Positions 8,615 to 15,150 of a DNA stretch of 19,496 nucleotides are shown in pieces. Both the position numbers and the translations under genes were made by a program. Below the pieces are notes generated by a model. The model was given only the letters and a program-made list of their open reading frames with translations. It ran no database searches and was not told the DNA's origin. The stretch lies in contig JAOZSN010000032.1 of the NCBI GenBank assembly GCA_029939635.1, positions 2,885 to 22,380 of the forward strand, in the 5' to 3' direction. Source of the DNA: Deltaproteobacteria bacterium. Its GTDB lineage: Bacteria > Desulfobacterota > Desulfobulbia > Desulfobulbales > SURF-16. The stretch's first letter is position 1. Each line of letters begins with the position of its first letter.

Positions 8615-8757
8615 GTGTCTGTCCAGAAATAGGTCATTTTGTTCGAGATCAAGGAACAGCAAAAATTAAAAAGCGCAGCATATTAGTGATATGTGAGCAT
8701 TTTTTATTTTTGCTGTGACGCAGAGATCGGGCAAAAGGGCCATTTCTGGACAGGCAC
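8615..8757. mobile_element. 143-bp palindromic MITE-like element flanked by TA
   Basis: The left end GTGTCTGTCCAGAAAT (8615-8630) and right end ATTTCTGGACAGGCAC (8742-8757) are inverted with one mismatch. The arms stay complementary inward through a shared CAGCAAAAATWAAAA block to a central CATATTAGTGATATG. The whole element is one near-complete hairpin with no coding capacity. A TA dinucleotide lies on both sides (8613-8614 and 8758-8759), the target duplication expected for IS630/Tc1-mariner-type transposition. The right flank lies one base from the stop codon of the glycogen-binding-domain gene. No related transposase is in the window, so it would depend on one supplied elsewhere. Confidence 0.8.
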
Positions 8758-8760
8758 TAG

Positions 8761-9093
8761 TTATTTTTGCGAGATATATACCTCGTCACTGATGTTAATT
8801 ACTGAGTTTTCAGAACCAAAGGGGGTGGAATTGCGGGCTGAATTTTGTGGATCAGACCACCATGTGCCATCTACAACAAATTGATATTCGTAGCGCCCTG
8901 GTTTGAGCATGATTTTTTTCTTGCAGGTGCCGTTTTTGAATTTACGCATGGAATATTGGCTGGGATTCCAATCGTTAAAGTCTCCGGCGAGAAAAACTTT
9001 CTCTGCATCAGGAGCCAAGAGGGTAAATTCAGTTGATGTTAGTTTCTTTTTGACGCCCTTTGTTTTGCACGCCTTTTTTGTCTTGCGGGCCAC
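8761..9093 (-). CDS. Small glycogen-binding (AMPK/CBM48-type) domain protein
   Basis: A 110-residue protein made of a lysine-rich N-terminal tail (about 20 residues) and a single carbohydrate-binding module. The module is recognised from EKVFLAGDFNDWNP, the later LKPGRYEYQFVVDGTWWSDP and GSENSVINI, which match the AMPK glycogen-binding domain/CBM48 pattern including the conserved tryptophans. No catalytic domain is attached. Such free-standing modules are found in many bacteria and are presumed to bind glycogen or a related alpha-glucan; the role is unproven. I chose the GTG at 9093 because GGAGGT lies 6 bases upstream; the in-frame ATG at 9132 has no such site. The stop codon is only one base beyond the TA flank of the MITE-like element. 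Confidence 0.82.
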   Translation of the reverse strand: MARKTKKACKTKGVKKKLTSTEFTLLAPDAEKVFLAGDFNDWNPSQYSMRKFKNGTCKKKIMLKPGRYEYQFVVDGTWWSDPQNSARNSTPFGSENSVINISDEVYISQK

Positions 9094-9222
9094 GGGAATA
9101 CCTCCGTTTTCATAAGTTGGTAATAGCATCATTGATGCTGTTGAGCTGATATGAAAGTATCATGGAGGATGCTGCGCTTCTTTGTCAAATTTTTTTTGAT
9201 TGATCCTGTTGTTTTGTTACAG

Positions 9223-9663
9223 TTAGGAAAATGTCAAGCGGTTGAAGCCGCCCTTATCATACCAAGGTCGACTGGCTGTGAAACCGATAATCTCAATAAG
9301 ATACACCTCTAAGATGAGATATGTTTTTGTCTGGGCACGCATACAAACGGTCATGGACTCACCATGGTCACCAAGGGCTGTGTGCAGATGAATCTTAGGT
9401 TCCTCGTTCTCATCCCAGTAGATGGAGCCGGTGCCTAGCATCTCTCGGGGGCTTCGAACCTCCTGCCAGATTGGCTCTGGCGGCATGACAGGTTTTTTAG
9501 GGCCAATAACCACATCTGCTTCACCCATGCCGCCAATGACGTGGAACCAACCGTTTCGGATCTTTTCTTTGATGATTACCTCTTTAAGGCCGTTGAGAAA
9601 ATCGTCTCCGTGATCAAAACGGATAACAAGTGTACGGCCTGTTGAGCCACTACGATAGTCCAT
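9223..9663 (-). CDS. PPC/DUF296 domain protein
   Basis: A 146-residue protein that is essentially one PPC (plant and prokaryote conserved, DUF296) domain. Visible marks are the early LVIRFDHGDDF strand, the NGWFHVIGGMGEADV segment with its glycines, and HLHTALGDHG, the metal-binding histidine motif of bacterial members. Stand-alone bacterial PPC proteins form trimers; plant relatives are AT-hook DNA-binding proteins, which is why the family is often labelled DNA-binding, but the bacterial function is not settled. The ATG at 9663 is preferred for AAGGA 9 bases upstream; an open frame runs up to 9720. Neighbouring minus-strand genes are 100-130 bases away, so an operon is uncertain. Confidence 0.85.
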   Translation of the reverse strand: MDYRSGSTGRTLVIRFDHGDDFLNGLKEVIIKEKIRNGWFHVIGGMGEADVVIGPKKPVMPPEPIWQEVRSPREMLGTGSIYWDENEEPKIHLHTALGDHGESMTVCMRAQTKTYLILEVYLIEIIGFTASRPWYDKGGFNRLTFS

Positions 9664-9765
9664 GGTGTGTGTTCCTTGGCTAAGTTTCGTCTTTATAAAG
9701 GATACCTTGTCCTCGAACAAATATCGTAGACTTCGAAATGTCTAATTGTTTAAGGTACCCTAAAG

Positions 9766-10320
9766 TTACTTGGTTACCTTTTTGGCCAATTCTTCCTGGT
9801 CAGCAGCGGCCTTTAATATGCGAAAAACCTCACGACTATGGCTTTTTTTATGGCTGCGAGCAAAGGCAGTAGCAGCTTTGCGGATGGTGTCAATGTCGAT
9901 ATTAGGGAAGCGGTTGCCAATCTCCTCAAGGGTGATGGATGGCCAATTTTCGTCGGGGGTGAGTTGATCGCGCCAGGCCTTTTCCTTGGCCAGCAGGGCA
10001 TCATCTATAATGTCATCACGGAAGCGTTCTAATTCGTGAAAAGAATGGGTTTGTTTGAGGTGGGAGCCTTTTTTTTCGGCAAGAAAATTGAAAAGGGGGT
10101 CGGTATCCTCTTCGCGCAGCTGCTTGGTCAGATATTTTACCTGTCTTTTCCGTGCTCCTGCCTTCAGGGGTTGGGCCGTGAGAATTTCTCCTTTGATAAA
10201 GTCATCACAGGCCAATTTTTTTATATCTGTCCGTGAAAGAGCTATCAACTCAAGGGCAAGCATTTCAATATTTTTAGCCCTTCTTTTTTTCTCAGAACGT
10301 GATAATCTGTACTCTGCCAT
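9766..10320 (-). CDS. darP: DarP/YjgA (DUF615) family ribosome-assembly factor
   Basis: A 184-residue, highly charged, largely helical protein. It matches E. coli YjgA/DarP in layout: a basic start with SRSEKKRRAKN, a middle region with RKRQVKYLTKQLREED followed by HELERFRDDIIDDA (compare QIGKMLRQRDVEP and HKLENLRDRLID), and a C-terminal SREVFRILKAAADQEE (compare ARQIFQYLREL). In E. coli the protein binds pre-50S particles and promotes late large-subunit assembly. Compared with E. coli it lacks most of the acidic N-terminal extension and carries an insert near DENWPSITLEEIGNRF. GGAGAG precedes the ATG. No membrane segment or signal is seen. The family is best known from beta- and gammaproteobacteria, so an occurrence here is mildly notable. 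Confidence 0.8.
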   Translation of the reverse strand: MAEYRLSRSEKKRRAKNIEMLALELIALSRTDIKKLACDDFIKGEILTAQPLKAGARKRQVKYLTKQLREEDTDPLFNFLAEKKGSHLKQTHSFHELERFRDDIIDDALLAKEKAWRDQLTPDENWPSITLEEIGNRFPNIDIDTIRKAATAFARSHKKSHSREVFRILKAAADQEELAKKVTK

Positions 10321-10331
10321 TTTCTCTCCAT

Positions 10332-10359
10332 TTGTACGTCTATTTTGTCATTTTAGTAT
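10332..10359 (+). promoter_or_regulatory. Weak candidate promoter upstream of kdnB
   Basis: TTGTAC (10332-10337) and TAGTAT (10354-10359) lie 16 bases apart, each matching about four of six consensus positions. Transcription from here would run through the 108-bp palindrome before reaching kdnB. Without expression data this is only a pattern match in AT-rich DNA. Confidence 0.2.
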
Positions 10360-10411
10360 AGAAATTGTAACTATTTTAGTGTGTGCACGAAAATTACAAA
10401 AAACACTTAAT

Positions 10412-10519
10412 GTATCTATTCAGATGTGCCCCATATTTGTTCATTTAGGCATTCGAAGCATAGTAATGCTATTCGAGAAGGTCGAAATGGGCGAAGATGG
10501 GGTGCAGCTGAATAGATAC
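10412..10519. repeat. 108-bp palindromic element in the kdnB leader
   Basis: Perfect 12-bp ends, GTATCTATTCAG (10412-10423) and CTGAATAGATAC (10508-10519), enclose further matching blocks: GCCCCAT against ATGGGGT, CATTT against AAATG, and a centre of GCAT-AGTA-ATGC (10458-10469). The element ends 25 bases before the kdnB ATG, so its transcript would form a long hairpin just upstream of the ribosome-binding site. It may be a MITE-like insertion or a structured leader. The inverted repeats are seen directly; both interpretations are inferred. Confidence 0.78.
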
Positions 10520-10544
10520 TAGAAATTTAACATATAAGGAAAAC

Positions 10545-11720
10545 ATGATGATTGCATCGAAAAAATTCACAGTGACCCAGCCCACTCGCATCCATTTTGG
10601 TGTTGGTGCAGTTAATGATCTTGCTGATGTTGTTAAAGATTTTAAGGGAAGCAAGGCTCTGCTCGTTGTTGATCCTAATCTCAAGGCCGTTGGTCTGCTT
10701 GATAGAATTACTGCCCCGCTAGACAAAGCAAGTTTGCCTTATACTGTTTTTGATCATGTTGACCCTGAACCAGGCTTGTTGCTGGCTGATGAAGGCCATG
10801 ATCTTGCCCGCAAGGACGGCTGTGACTGTGTTGTTGGGGTTGGTGGTGGTTCAGCCATGGATGTTGCCAAGGCCATTGCTATTTTGTTGACTAATGGTGG
10901 CAAGGCCGAGGATTATCTTGGACTAGGACTGATCAGCAAGCCTGGTGTGCCTAAGATTATGGTGCCCACCACGGCTGGCACTGGTGCTGAGGTAACATTT
11001 ACCGCTGTCTTTATTAATGAGAAGACCAAGAGTAAGGGTGGCATGAATGGTGATCCTCTTTACCCAGATGCTGCTATCCTTGATCCTGAATTGACCGTTA
11101 CCCTGCCGCCCCATGTTACTGCCGCACCTGGCATTGATGCCTTTGTTCATGCCATGGAGGCCTTTACTTCCACCCAGTCCCATCCTATCTCTGATATGTA
11201 TGCCTTGGAGGCCATGGAACTCATCAGCCGTAATTTGCCTATTGCCTATGCCAATGGTGATAATATTGCGGCACGATCTGCCATGCTGCTTGGCTCCTTG
11301 CTGGGTGGCAAGGCTTTGGCCACTGCAGGTGTTGGCCTCATCCATGCCATGGCCTATCCTCTCGGTGGTATGTTTGGTATACCTCATGGTCTGGCCAATG
11401 CTGTGCTCATGCCCTTTGTTGTTGACTATAATATTATTGGTGATCCTGATAAATATGCCCGTGTTGCAGACATTATGGGTTTTGATGTTGCTGAGATGAG
11501 TTTACGCGAGGCTGCTAATACCGCTGTTGAGGCTGTCTATACCATGAATAATGATGTAGATATCCCAGGATCTCTTGCTGAACTTGAGATTCCCTTTGAT
11601 GCCATTCCTGAAATGGCCAAGATAGCCTTGACTGTGACTAGACCTGTTGAAAATAATCCCCGCAAACCATCCCTTGAAGATGTGATCCGTATTTATGAAG
11701 TAGCTCATAAAGGCTGGTAG
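10545..11720 (+). CDS. kdnB: Iron-type alcohol dehydrogenase, probable Kdo 8-oxidase KdnB
   Basis: A 391-residue group III (metal-dependent) alcohol dehydrogenase. It shows GVGGGSAMDVAKA (99-110) for the dinucleotide, GTGAEVT (145-151), and metal ligands Asp198 and His202 in GIDAFVHAMEAF, His267 in LIHAMAYPLGG and His281 in GIPHG. On family alone the substrate could be any of several alcohols. The next gene is a KdnA-like aminotransferase and kdsB is 2.6 kb on. In Shewanella, KdnB oxidises the C8 hydroxyl of Kdo before KdnA aminates it. My protein is of the ordinary 1,3-propanediol-dehydrogenase-like length and not close in sequence to what I recall of Shewanella KdnB, so the role rests on context. 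AAGGA lies 6 bases upstream of the ATG. The stop is TAG. Confidence 0.75.
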   Translation: MMIASKKFTVTQPTRIHFGVGAVNDLADVVKDFKGSKALLVVDPNLKAVGLLDRITAPLDKASLPYTVFDHVDPEPGLLLADEGHDLARKDGCDCVVGVGGGSAMDVAKAIAILLTNGGKAEDYLGLGLISKPGVPKIMVPTTAGTGAEVTFTAVFINEKTKSKGGMNGDPLYPDAAILDPELTVTLPPHVTAAPGIDAFVHAMEAFTSTQSHPISDMYALEAMELISRNLPIAYANGDNIAARSAMLLGSLLGGKALATAGVGLIHAMAYPLGGMFGIPHGLANAVLMPFVVDYNIIGDPDKYARVADIMGFDVAEMSLREAANTAVEAVYTMNNDVDIPGSLAELEIPFDAIPEMAKIALTVTRPVENNPRKPSLEDVIRIYEVAHKGW

Positions 11721-11759
11721 GGTAGAACTTTTATTTAAAAAATATGTTGGAGAAAAAAT

Positions 11760-12959
11760 ATGCCTGGTTTTGAGGTTTTTGGTGAAGAAGAGAAGAAGGA
11801 AATTATGGATGTGCTCGATACCGGAGTACTCTTTCGCTATGAGTTTGGCGAGCAGCGCAAGGATGTCTATAAGGTTCGGGAGTTTGAGGAGAAATTTTCC
11901 TCTTATTGTGGCAGTGCTTTTGGTCAGGCCGTTACCTCTGGTACGGCTGCCTTAAAGGTAGCCATGGCTGCCATGGGCATCGGCCCAGGGGATGAGGTGA
12001 TTACTCAGGGTTTTACCTTTGTCGCTACCTGGGAGGCTATTTTTGATGTTGGGGCCGTACCTGTCTTTACTGAGGTTGATGAGACCCTTAATATGGATCC
12101 CGCTGACCTGGAAAAAAAGATTACAGACAAAACAAAGCTGATTATTCCAGTTCATATGCTTGGTGCTCCGGCTCGTATTGAGGAGATTGTTGCCATTAGT
12201 GAAAAACATAATATCCCTGTCTTGGAAGACACAGCCCAGGCCCCTGGTGCCAAGTTGAACGGCAAGGCCTTGGGAAGTTTTGGTACCTGTGGTACCTTTT
12301 CCTTTGATGCTGTGAAGACCATCACCACTGGTGAGGGTGGCATGATTATAACTGAGGATGAACAACTCTGGCGCAATATGAGTGAGTATCATGATCATGG
12401 CCATGATCATGCCGTTAATCCGGGTGGTCGGGGAGGGGAGGGCCGTAGTTTTATCGGCTTTAATTACCGAATGATGGAGATTCAAGGTGCCATTGGTCTT
12501 GCCCAGTTGGCTAAGCTTGATGGTATTGTTGCCAGCCACCAGAAGAATAAGAGGGCCTTGAAGGATGTCGCGGCTAAGATTCCGGGTGTTACCTTCCGAA
12601 CCATTCTGGATGAGGATGGTGATAGCGCCTCCTTTTTTGCTTTTTTCCTGCCCACTAAAGATGCTGCTGAAAAGGTAAATACTATTCTGCGTGACAATAA
12701 CGCTGGTGCCATCGCCTTTGGTGAGAATACCTGGCATTTTTATCCAGCCTGGGAGCATCTTCTGGCGGGTAAAACCCTGGCCAAATCAGAGTGGCCTTTT
12801 GCCGTAGATGGTAAACGGCGGGTGGTGTATGATCCCAAGGCCTTGCCACAGTCTGCCGCGCTGATGGATCGTCTTCTCGTCTATCAGGTGCCGGTTAATC
12901 TGTCGGCCGAGAGATTGGCAGAGATGGTGGCGGCGTTGGAAGAGGCAGCAGGGTATTAA
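11760..12959 (+). CDS. kdnA: DegT/DnrJ/EryC1-family aminotransferase, probable 8-amino-Kdo aminotransferase KdnA
   Basis: A 399-residue PLP enzyme of the sugar aminotransferase family. Asp157 in LEDTAQAPGA and the PLP lysine Lys186 in SFDAVKTITTGEGG are in place, as is the TSGTAAL phosphate-binding loop (59-65). The start MPGFEVFGEEEKKE, the RYEF segment, VHMLG, and the histidine-rich HDHGHDH (211-217) agree with what I remember of Shewanella KdnA, which uses glutamate to aminate 8-oxo-Kdo and yields 8-amino-3,8-dideoxy-manno-octulosonate (Kdo8N). The gene starts 39 bases after kdnB with GGAG before the ATG, so the two are almost certainly co-transcribed. Other amino-sugar aminotransferases of this family are the alternative. 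Confidence 0.83.
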   Translation: MPGFEVFGEEEKKEIMDVLDTGVLFRYEFGEQRKDVYKVREFEEKFSSYCGSAFGQAVTSGTAALKVAMAAMGIGPGDEVITQGFTFVATWEAIFDVGAVPVFTEVDETLNMDPADLEKKITDKTKLIIPVHMLGAPARIEEIVAISEKHNIPVLEDTAQAPGAKLNGKALGSFGTCGTFSFDAVKTITTGEGGMIITEDEQLWRNMSEYHDHGHDHAVNPGGRGGEGRSFIGFNYRMMEIQGAIGLAQLAKLDGIVASHQKNKRALKDVAAKIPGVTFRTILDEDGDSASFFAFFLPTKDAAEKVNTILRDNNAGAIAFGENTWHFYPAWEHLLAGKTLAKSEWPFAVDGKRRVVYDPKALPQSAALMDRLLVYQVPVNLSAERLAEMVAALEEAAGY

Positions 12960-12963
12960 CAGA

Positions 12964-13056
12964 GAACCGTAGAATATCGAATATTGAATGTCTAATGATG
13001 AAGGGAGGATGTTATCTTTATGGAGAAAGGTAGCACCCTTCGACATTTTGCGGTTC
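12964..13056. repeat. 93-bp element bounded by 18-bp inverted repeats
   Basis: GAACCGTAGAATATCGAA (12964-12981) and TTCGACATTTTGCGGTTC (13039-13056) are inverted copies matching at 15 of 18 positions. The inner left part holds GAATATCGAATATTGAATG, short repeats of a GAATNTNGAA type often seen in dispersed intergenic repeats. The element fills the gap between the convergent kdnA and zinc-ribbon genes. It has no coding capacity and no obvious terminator run of T. Confidence 0.6.
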
Positions 13057-13062
13057 GTTTTT

Positions 13063-13470
13063 TCACGCCACCTTCTTGTGAATAGCCAGATCCCAGACAA
13101 TTTCGTCTTCATCGCTGAAATACACACCACGAAATTCGCTACCACATTCAGGACAGCCCTTTATCCAGATGATATGGTGTCTGTAATTAAGGCGGGATAG
13201 GGCACGTAAAACCCAGTGGCTCTTGCCGCAATCCAGGCAGTAGATCAATGTCCATTCGTCACCCTGCAGCGCTTCGGCACATTCGTGGCAGATTGGGATG
13301 ACCATTTCGGCGTCGCTATGTGTTGTATCATTACCTTGATCTTCCCCCATGGGGATGACCAGGTAATCTACGGCCTGGTGGTTTTCTTTGTCATAGGATC
13401 CATGGTTGAGCTGGCAGACGGTATGGACGAGTTCTGCTTGTAATCCAAGTTTATCAATATCATCGATCAT
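13063..13470 (-). CDS. Small zinc-ribbon protein of unknown function
   Basis: I do not recognise this 135-residue protein. It has three CxxC pairs at residues 61/64 (ICHECAEAL), 78/81 (YCLDCGKSHW) and 106/109 (GCPECGSEF), which look like zinc knuckles or ribbons. The last two are separated by a basic helix-like stretch with RALSRLNYRHH. The N-terminal 55 residues are acidic and hydrophilic. There is no signal peptide or membrane segment, so it should be cytoplasmic. AAGGAG lies just upstream of the ATG, supporting a real gene. It is on the same strand as rsmJ, about 100 bases downstream of that gene's stop, and might be transcribed with it. A nucleic-acid or protein-binding role is possible but unsupported. 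Confidence 0.7.
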   Translation of the reverse strand: MIDDIDKLGLQAELVHTVCQLNHGSYDKENHQAVDYLVIPMGEDQGNDTTHSDAEMVIPICHECAEALQGDEWTLIYCLDCGKSHWVLRALSRLNYRHHIIWIKGCPECGSEFRGVYFSDEDEIVWDLAIHKKVA

Positions 13471-13576
13471 GGCGGGTCTCCTTGCTTGTTAGCGACCATT
13501 TATTTCACGTATCGGTTACTAATGGCTAAGACGTAATATTTTTTAAGGCAAGGATCATCGGTGAAAAGATTGAAAG

Positions 13577-14269
13577 TCAAGGCTGCCAAGGCGATAGGTA
13601 GATATCAAAACGACCTTTTTTACCCTTGATGGCGTGATGTGGAGTTTGGTTGTCAAGGTAGGGGGCACCTTTGGGGCGCTTAATAATAATGCGATCAGGG
13701 GTGAGTAGCATGGCTTTGTTGAGCAGGCCATTTGCGTCCATGTCATCGCCCACTACCTGACGCAGCAGGCGCATTTCTTTTTTTACCAGGGCACTTTTGC
13801 TACGGTGTGGGTACATGGGATCCAGGTAAATAATGTCAAAATGGCTCTCCGGTATAAAGGTGTGAAGGTCGCCCTGCTGCAGATTCATGCGGCTAATAAT
13901 ATCGCTAATTTCACCATGCTCAGCACCACGTTGTAGGCCGTCTTTTAGTAGTGCAACAATGGTGGGGGATCGTTCCAGCATCAGCACCGTACAGTCAAGA
14001 CATGCCATAATAAAACTGTCACGGCCCAACCCTGCTGTGGCATCAAGTATCAACGGGTTTTTTCTTTTTTTCAGGCCAAGGGCGCGGACCAATAATTCAT
14101 CCTTGCGGCCTTTGGTGCGTCGCCATTTGCTCTGGTCTGAACAAAAATCGACAACAAGCGCCTTTGCTGATTTGTTGCTTGCATCAATAAGGCTCAGGCC
14201 TTTCGATGTACTACTTAGGATCAAAGAGCTTTTGGTTGGGTCTGAAGGGGGAATTCTCTTGGGGCGCAT
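13577..14269 (-). CDS. rsmJ: 16S rRNA (guanine(1516)-N2)-methyltransferase RsmJ
   Basis: RsmJ methylates N2 of G1516 in 16S rRNA using SAM. The family signatures are unmistakable: DATAGLGRDSF (SAM motif I), the MLERSP segment, YLDPMYPHRSKSALVKKEMR, and RPKGAPYL near the C-terminus, ending with RFDIYL. From the ATG at 14269 the protein has 230 residues, about 20 fewer than E. coli RsmJ, the difference being at the N-terminus. An in-frame TTG at 14290 would add 7 residues; neither start has a clear ribosome-binding site. It is divergent from kdsB, with the promoters of both presumably in the roughly 100 bases between them. The family is most familiar from gammaproteobacteria. Confidence 0.93.
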   Translation of the reverse strand: MRPKRIPPSDPTKSSLILSSTSKGLSLIDASNKSAKALVVDFCSDQSKWRRTKGRKDELLVRALGLKKRKNPLILDATAGLGRDSFIMACLDCTVLMLERSPTIVALLKDGLQRGAEHGEISDIISRMNLQQGDLHTFIPESHFDIIYLDPMYPHRSKSALVKKEMRLLRQVVGDDMDANGLLNKAMLLTPDRIIIKRPKGAPYLDNQTPHHAIKGKKGRFDIYLSPWQP

Positions 14270-14371
14270 GGTGAAGAATGGGGTTATCAAAGGGTGATTT
14301 GTAGTGTAATATGTTTCATTCGTTAATTACCCTCTTTTACCAGAAACTGCTCCCATTACAAAGAATACATT

Positions 14372-15136
14372 ATGAGTAAAGATCAACAAGTTGAAACCAA
14401 GGTTGTGGCCATTATCCCGGCTCGTTATCAGTCAAATCGTTTTCGCGGTAAACCTTTGGCTGTGATTTGCGGTAAACCAATGATTCAGCATGTCTATGAA
14501 CGTGCCATGGCCTCTCCTCTTCTCTCTCGTGTAGCGGTGGCCACTGATGATGAACGTATTGCTCAAGCTGTGCGTGGATTTGGTGGTGAAGTGGTTCTGA
14601 CCCGGGATGATCATGTCTCTGGTACGGATCGTTTGGCTGAAGCTGCGACTATTATGAACATTCGCGAGCAGGATGTGGTGGTTAATATTCAGGGTGATCA
14701 GCCTCTCTTTCCCTCAGATATCGTCGAGCAGGTGGCCCGACCGTTGCTTGATGATCCTGCCTTGCCCATGTCCACCTTGATTTATAAGATTATCCGCCCT
14801 GAGGAGATTGACGACCCTAACCATGTCAAGACCGTCTTTGATCGGCATGGTATGGCCCTCTATTTTTCTCGGGCCTCAATCCCTCATCAGCGAAATCCCG
14901 AAGAACCGCAGACCCCTACATATTATAAACATTTAGGTTTTTACGCCTATCGTAAGGGTTTTTTACTCACCTTTGTTGGCCTCCCTGAAGGTGAATGGGA
15001 GCGTTTTGAGAAGCTCGAACAACTCCGCGCCCTGGAATATGGCTATGGCATCAAGGTAGTACTCACTGAGCATGATTCCATTGAGGTTGACACCCCGGCT
15101 GATGCTAAGCGGGTTGAGGAATTGTGTGGTGAATAA
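14372..15136 (+). CDS. kdsB: CMP-Kdo synthetase (possibly CMP-8-amino-Kdo synthetase)
   Basis: KdsB activates Kdo with CTP to CMP-Kdo for transfer to lipid A. Seen: IPARYQSNRFRGKPL (15-29), the GKPMIQHVYERA segment, ATDDERI, NIQGDQPLF (105-113), ALYFSRASIPHQR, YYKHLGFYAYRKGF and a C-terminal VDTPADAKRVE. The 254 residues fit the family. Several positions differ from E. coli KdsB in the direction of the Shewanella enzyme that prefers 8-amino-Kdo, as I recall it: QGDQP where E. coli has QGDEP, SNRF for STRL, and loss of the tryptophan in SRATIPW. With kdnBA nearby this makes Kdo8N a plausible substrate. The ribosome-binding site is weak. A repeat-bounded cassette follows immediately. Confidence 0.95.
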   Translation: MSKDQQVETKVVAIIPARYQSNRFRGKPLAVICGKPMIQHVYERAMASPLLSRVAVATDDERIAQAVRGFGGEVVLTRDDHVSGTDRLAEAATIMNIREQDVVVNIQGDQPLFPSDIVEQVARPLLDDPALPMSTLIYKIIRPEEIDDPNHVKTVFDRHGMALYFSRASIPHQRNPEEPQTPTYYKHLGFYAYRKGFLLTFVGLPEGEWERFEKLEQLRALEYGYGIKVVLTEHDSIEVDTPADAKRVEELCGE

Positions 15137-15150
15137 AGTTAATTTTGTTT

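Noticed and set aside
8512..8760. A small RNA or ORF in the post-pycB gap
   Set aside because: The gap is fully explained by a terminator and a palindromic element; no promoter or coding pattern stood out.
10055..10522. 155-codon plus-strand frame antisense to the darP-like gene and running through the palindrome
   Set aside because: Mostly antisense to a gene with family-level similarity, and its 3' part is made of the repeat; no ribosome-binding site seen.
11952..12758. 268-codon minus-strand frame inside kdnA
   Set aside because: It lies fully antisense to a conserved aminotransferase with intact active-site residues.
10545..12959. Sulfoacetaldehyde or taurine dissimilation (Fe-ADH plus aminotransferase)
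   Set aside because: Taurine-pyruvate aminotransferase belongs to another PLP fold subgroup, whereas this one is DegT-type and KdnA-like; no isethionate lyase is near.
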